Shown piece after piece: positions 62,052-64,000 of a stretch of 64,000 bases of DNA (positions are counted from its first letter, which is position 1; the number at the start of each line of letters is the position of its first letter). The position numbers and the translations under genes are program-made. The stretch covers positions 186,001 through 250,000 of the forward strand of contig JAGBEG010000007.1 in NCBI GenBank assembly GCA_017937095.1. Direction: 5' to 3'. The notes beneath the pieces were generated by a model that saw only the letters and a program-made list of their open reading frames with translations, was not told where the DNA came from and made no database searches. The DNA is from Roseburia sp. GTDB taxonomy: Bacteria; Bacillota; Clostridia; Lachnospirales; Lachnospiraceae.

Positions 62052-63443
62052 ATGTATGATTTACTGATAAAAAACGGAACAGTGGTAACGCCTGAAAATA
62101 CAGGAATCAAGCACATTTACGTCAGGGACGAGAAAATTGTGGCGGTCACATCCGAGCTGCTGAATGAACCGGTGAAAAAGACGATCGATGCGGCAGGCTT
62201 ATATGTCTATCCGGGATTTATTGACACGCATGTGCATTCCAGAGACGGCGGAAGCACGCACAAGGAAGATTTCTATCATTCCACCAGGGCAGCCGCGGCG
62301 GGCGGCATCACCACGATTTTTGAAATGCCAAACGCCGTGCCCGCAGTGGTGGATAAGGAGAGCTTTCAGGCGCAGAAAGCGAATCTGCTTAGCAAGGCGA
62401 ATGTGGACTTTGCCATGTGGGGGCTGTGTATCGGAGCGCTCAATAACGACAAGCTTATGGAACTGTCGGAATGCGGGGTAGGGGCATTCAAGTTTTTCTG
62501 GGGGTACGCGATAGACCAAAAGACATATTCCCTGATCTATAACTATGACCCGGCGGATTCCAGCGTGATACCGCCCTTTGATGACGGCGAGGTGTACGGG
62601 ATATTTCAGGCGGTGGCAAAGACGGGAAAGCCGATTGCCATTCATGCGGAAAATGCAGATTTGATTAAGTCGCTGACCGCCAATATCAGGGTGGAGGATT
62701 ACGAAAATGAATTTGAAGCGCTGTTGGCGTGCCGTCCGAATCTGGCGGAAGAGCTGGTCGTAAACACGGCAATCCAGTATTCCAGGGAGACCGGGGCAAG
62801 GCTGCATATTCTTCATATCAGCGCAAAAGAAACGGTGGACATGGTAAAGAGGGCGCAAAAGGAGCAGATTCCCGTAACGGGGGAGACCTGCCCCCACTAT
62901 CTGTATCTCACCAACGAGGACTATGACAGAATCGGCAGCATGATCAAGTGTTACCCGCCGGTGCGCAGAAAAGAAGACCAGAAGAAGCTGTGGGAGGGGT
63001 TAGAGGACGGAACGCTCATGTTGGTCTGCTCTGACCACGCACCCCACACCCCCGAAGAAAAGGAGGGCAGCCTTTTTAAAATCCCTTCCGGCATGTGTGG
63101 TCTGGAGACGCTGGTACCGTTAATGCTGCAGGCGGTCAATGACGGCAGGATAAGCAGGCAGCAGCTTGCAAGCGTATTGTCGGAGGAACCTGCAAAAATG
63201 TTTGGGATTTATCCGAGGAAGGGGTCTTTGGAGACAGGAACGGACGCGGATATCTCGATTGTGGACTTTGACCGGGAATATGAGGTGCATAAGGAGGATT
63301 TTCAGAGCGTCAGCAAGGTCACAGCGTTTGACGGAATGAAGATCAAAGGAAAACCGGTATACACCATTTTGCGGGGGAATGTCATTATGGAGAATGGAAA
63401 GGTGAAGGAGGATACGCCGATCGGAAGATTTATAAAGGCGTAA
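62052..63443 (+). CDS. hydantoinase/dihydropyrimidinase-like cyclic amidohydrolase
   Basis: 463 aa. AGGAGG before ATG 62052. Metal-site HxH in GFIDTHVHSRDGG, carbamylated Lys147 in GAFKFFWGYAID, His in HILHISAKE and the Asp in VCSDHAPHTPEE; GETCPHYLYLTNEDY is typical of the dihydropyrimidinase/allantoinase/hydantoinase group. It opens a cyclic amide or ureide ring hydrolytically. Last gene of the unit before an operator-promoter pair. The exact ring substrate cannot be read. Confidence 0.93.
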   Translation: MYDLLIKNGTVVTPENTGIKHIYVRDEKIVAVTSELLNEPVKKTIDAAGLYVYPGFIDTHVHSRDGGSTHKEDFYHSTRAAAAGGITTIFEMPNAVPAVVDKESFQAQKANLLSKANVDFAMWGLCIGALNNDKLMELSECGVGAFKFFWGYAIDQKTYSLIYNYDPADSSVIPPFDDGEVYGIFQAVAKTGKPIAIHAENADLIKSLTANIRVEDYENEFEALLACRPNLAEELVVNTAIQYSRETGARLHILHISAKETVDMVKRAQKEQIPVTGETCPHYLYLTNEDYDRIGSMIKCYPPVRRKEDQKKLWEGLEDGTLMLVCSDHAPHTPEEKEGSLFKIPSGMCGLETLVPLMLQAVNDGRISRQQLASVLSEEPAKMFGIYPRKGSLETGTDADISIVDFDREYEVHKEDFQSVSKVTAFDGMKIKGKPVYTILRGNVIMENGKVKEDTPIGRFIKA

Positions 63444-63446
63444 TAT

Positions 63447-63466
63447 TTATAACAAAATTGTTATAA
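63447..63466. promoter_or_regulatory. 8-4-8 palindromic operator, copy 2
   Basis: TTATAACA-AAAT-TGTTATAA, perfect, with the same arms as 48893-48912. It ends 19 nt before the -35 of the next promoter. Confidence 0.75.
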
Positions 63467-63485
63467 GGGATAGCCGAAAACGATA

Positions 63486-63515
63486 TTGGAAAAAGAAAAA
63501 TAACCCAATTATAAT
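63486..63515 (+). promoter_or_regulatory. promoter of the NodB-fold hydrolase
   Basis: TTGGAA (63486-63491), 18-bp spacer, TATAAT (63510-63515); same boxes and spacing as 48931-48960. Confidence 0.75.
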
Positions 63516-63565
63516 ATGCATATGCAGACAAAGGGGTTTGCACACAAATTAAATATTATAATTGC

Positions 63566-63602
63566 AAAGGGGCAGCGGTATCAGTGATACGGCTGCCTTT
63601 TT
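63566..63602 (+). terminator. leader hairpin/attenuator before the NodB-fold gene
   Basis: AAAGG...GCAGC...GTATC / GATAC...GCTGC...CCTTT with 3-nt loop, then Ts. It lies between promoter and start codon, mirroring the arrangement at 48981. Confidence 0.7.
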
Positions 63603-63660
63603 GTCGAAAACTATGTATTCGCAGTACATAAAAAAACAAAAACAGAAGGGAATGGGTGAG

Positions 63661-64000
63661 ATGGTAAATTTAAAATTGGGCGATGGAATTGTCTGGCCAA
63701 ATCAGGCGGACATTGCAGTTATGGTCACCTTTGATTTTGACGCGGAATATTTAAGAATATCCAGAAATGACGATGGCGTCATAAATTTTGCAGATATGTC
63801 CAGAGGCCTGTACGGACCGAATGAGGGCTTAGAGCGATGCTTAAAGGTGCTAGAGGACACCGGGATCAAATCTACCTTCTTTATTCCGGGGAAAATCGCG
63901 GAGCGTTATCCTGAGAAGGTAAGAGAAATCGCATCAAAAGGACATGAGCTTGCATACCACGGTTACGAGCATGAAAGCGAGATTGGTTATCCGATCGAGA
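63661..64000 (+). CDS. NodB/polysaccharide-deacetylase-fold hydrolase, 3' end outside window
   Basis: 113 codons visible. ATG 63661 has AGAAGGG about 10 nt upstream. The metal-site motifs VMVTFDFDAE and HGYEHE belong to the NodB fold; the opening WPNQADIAVMVTFDFDAE resembles the branch containing cyclic-imide hydrolases and PuuE-type allantoinases more than chitin deacetylases. In this neighbourhood of amidohydrolases, a cyclic amide/imide role is more likely than cell-wall deacetylation. Function of the missing C-terminus unknown. Confidence 0.85.
   Translation, partial: MVNLKLGDGIVWPNQADIAVMVTFDFDAEYLRISRNDDGVINFADMSRGLYGPNEGLERCLKVLEDTGIKSTFFIPGKIAERYPEKVREIASKGHELAYHGYEHESEIGYPIE

Noticed and set aside
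60615-63443. Known anaerobic purine/urate degradation cluster
   Set aside because: SsnA-like and hydantoinase-like genes are shared with it, but YgfK, YgeX/YgeY/YgeW and xanthine dehydrogenase genes are absent in the window, and archerase genes are not part of it.

Overview
The window reads as chromosomal DNA of a spore-forming, anaerobic Clostridia member, most likely Lachnospiraceae. The reasons are the YesM/YesN-regulated glycan cluster with a CUT1 ABC importer, a CotF-type spore coat gene, a TetM-like GTPase fused to a NYN domain, an [FeFe]-hydrogenase-type protein, many GGAGG ribosome binding sites and fairly high GC coding sequence. Almost every gene lies on the + strand. No rRNA, CRISPR array, transposase or integrase was found; there is one tRNA, tRNA-Ala(CGC).

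Region 1 (1-22.0 kb) is a glycan-utilisation locus: GH78 (cut by the window edge), GH1, a secreted SGNH esterase, GH29, GH42, a YesM-type sensor kinase, two CUT1 permeases, a binding lipoprotein, a convergent YesN/AraC response regulator, GH31 alpha-xylosidase, GH3 and an M14 peptidase. Fucosidase, galactosidase, xylosidase, beta-glucosidase and esterase together match the side chains and backbone of fucosylated, acetylated xyloglucan. The glycosidases lack signal peptides, which suggests import of oligosaccharides followed by cytoplasmic breakdown. No transporter ATPase is present, so a shared MsmX-type ATPase elsewhere is expected.

Region 2 (22.0-36.0 kb) holds a mobile-element remnant ORF, two LRR proteins around a DUF2201/VWA-like protein, an LCM-type methyltransferase with a truncated ICMT-like neighbour, tRNA-Ala, a MoxR-type AAA ATPase, a PF09818 ABC-class ATPase, the TetM-like/NYN fusion and small membrane proteins.

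Region 3 (36.0-47.9 kb) holds a glycerate locus (CdaR regulator, GntP permease, glycerate 2-kinase), a one-domain hydrogenase-like protein, an RsmF-type rRNA methyltransferase, a MetH-activation-like protein, a hybrid kinase and a two-receiver protein with a degenerate kinase core, and two small coat-type genes.

Region 4 (47.9 kb to the end) is the most interesting. Two LysR regulators and a cytidylate-kinase-like gene precede a long co-directional run: SsuABC/TauABC-type importer, an archerase ATPase, an archerase fused to a 2-hydroxyacyl-CoA-dehydratase-type domain, a second dehydratase-type subunit, an aminotransferase, an Asp/Glu/hydantoin racemase, a D-2-hydroxyacid dehydrogenase, an SsnA-like amidohydrolase, a hydantoinase/dihydropyrimidinase-like amidohydrolase and a NodB-fold hydrolase that runs off the window. 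No CoA ligase or transferase is visible. I infer an undescribed pathway that couples ATP-driven low-potential reduction to opening of a cyclic amide or N-heterocycle. Two perfect 8-4-8 palindromes (48893, 63447), each followed by a TTGGAA-18-TATAAT promoter and a leader hairpin, suggest co-regulation of this region.

Another recurring feature is local short tandem repeats (units of 18, 21, 22, 27 and 33 bp) in and between genes, and a structured interspersed repeat whose 29-bp core occurs twice (45588, 60530).
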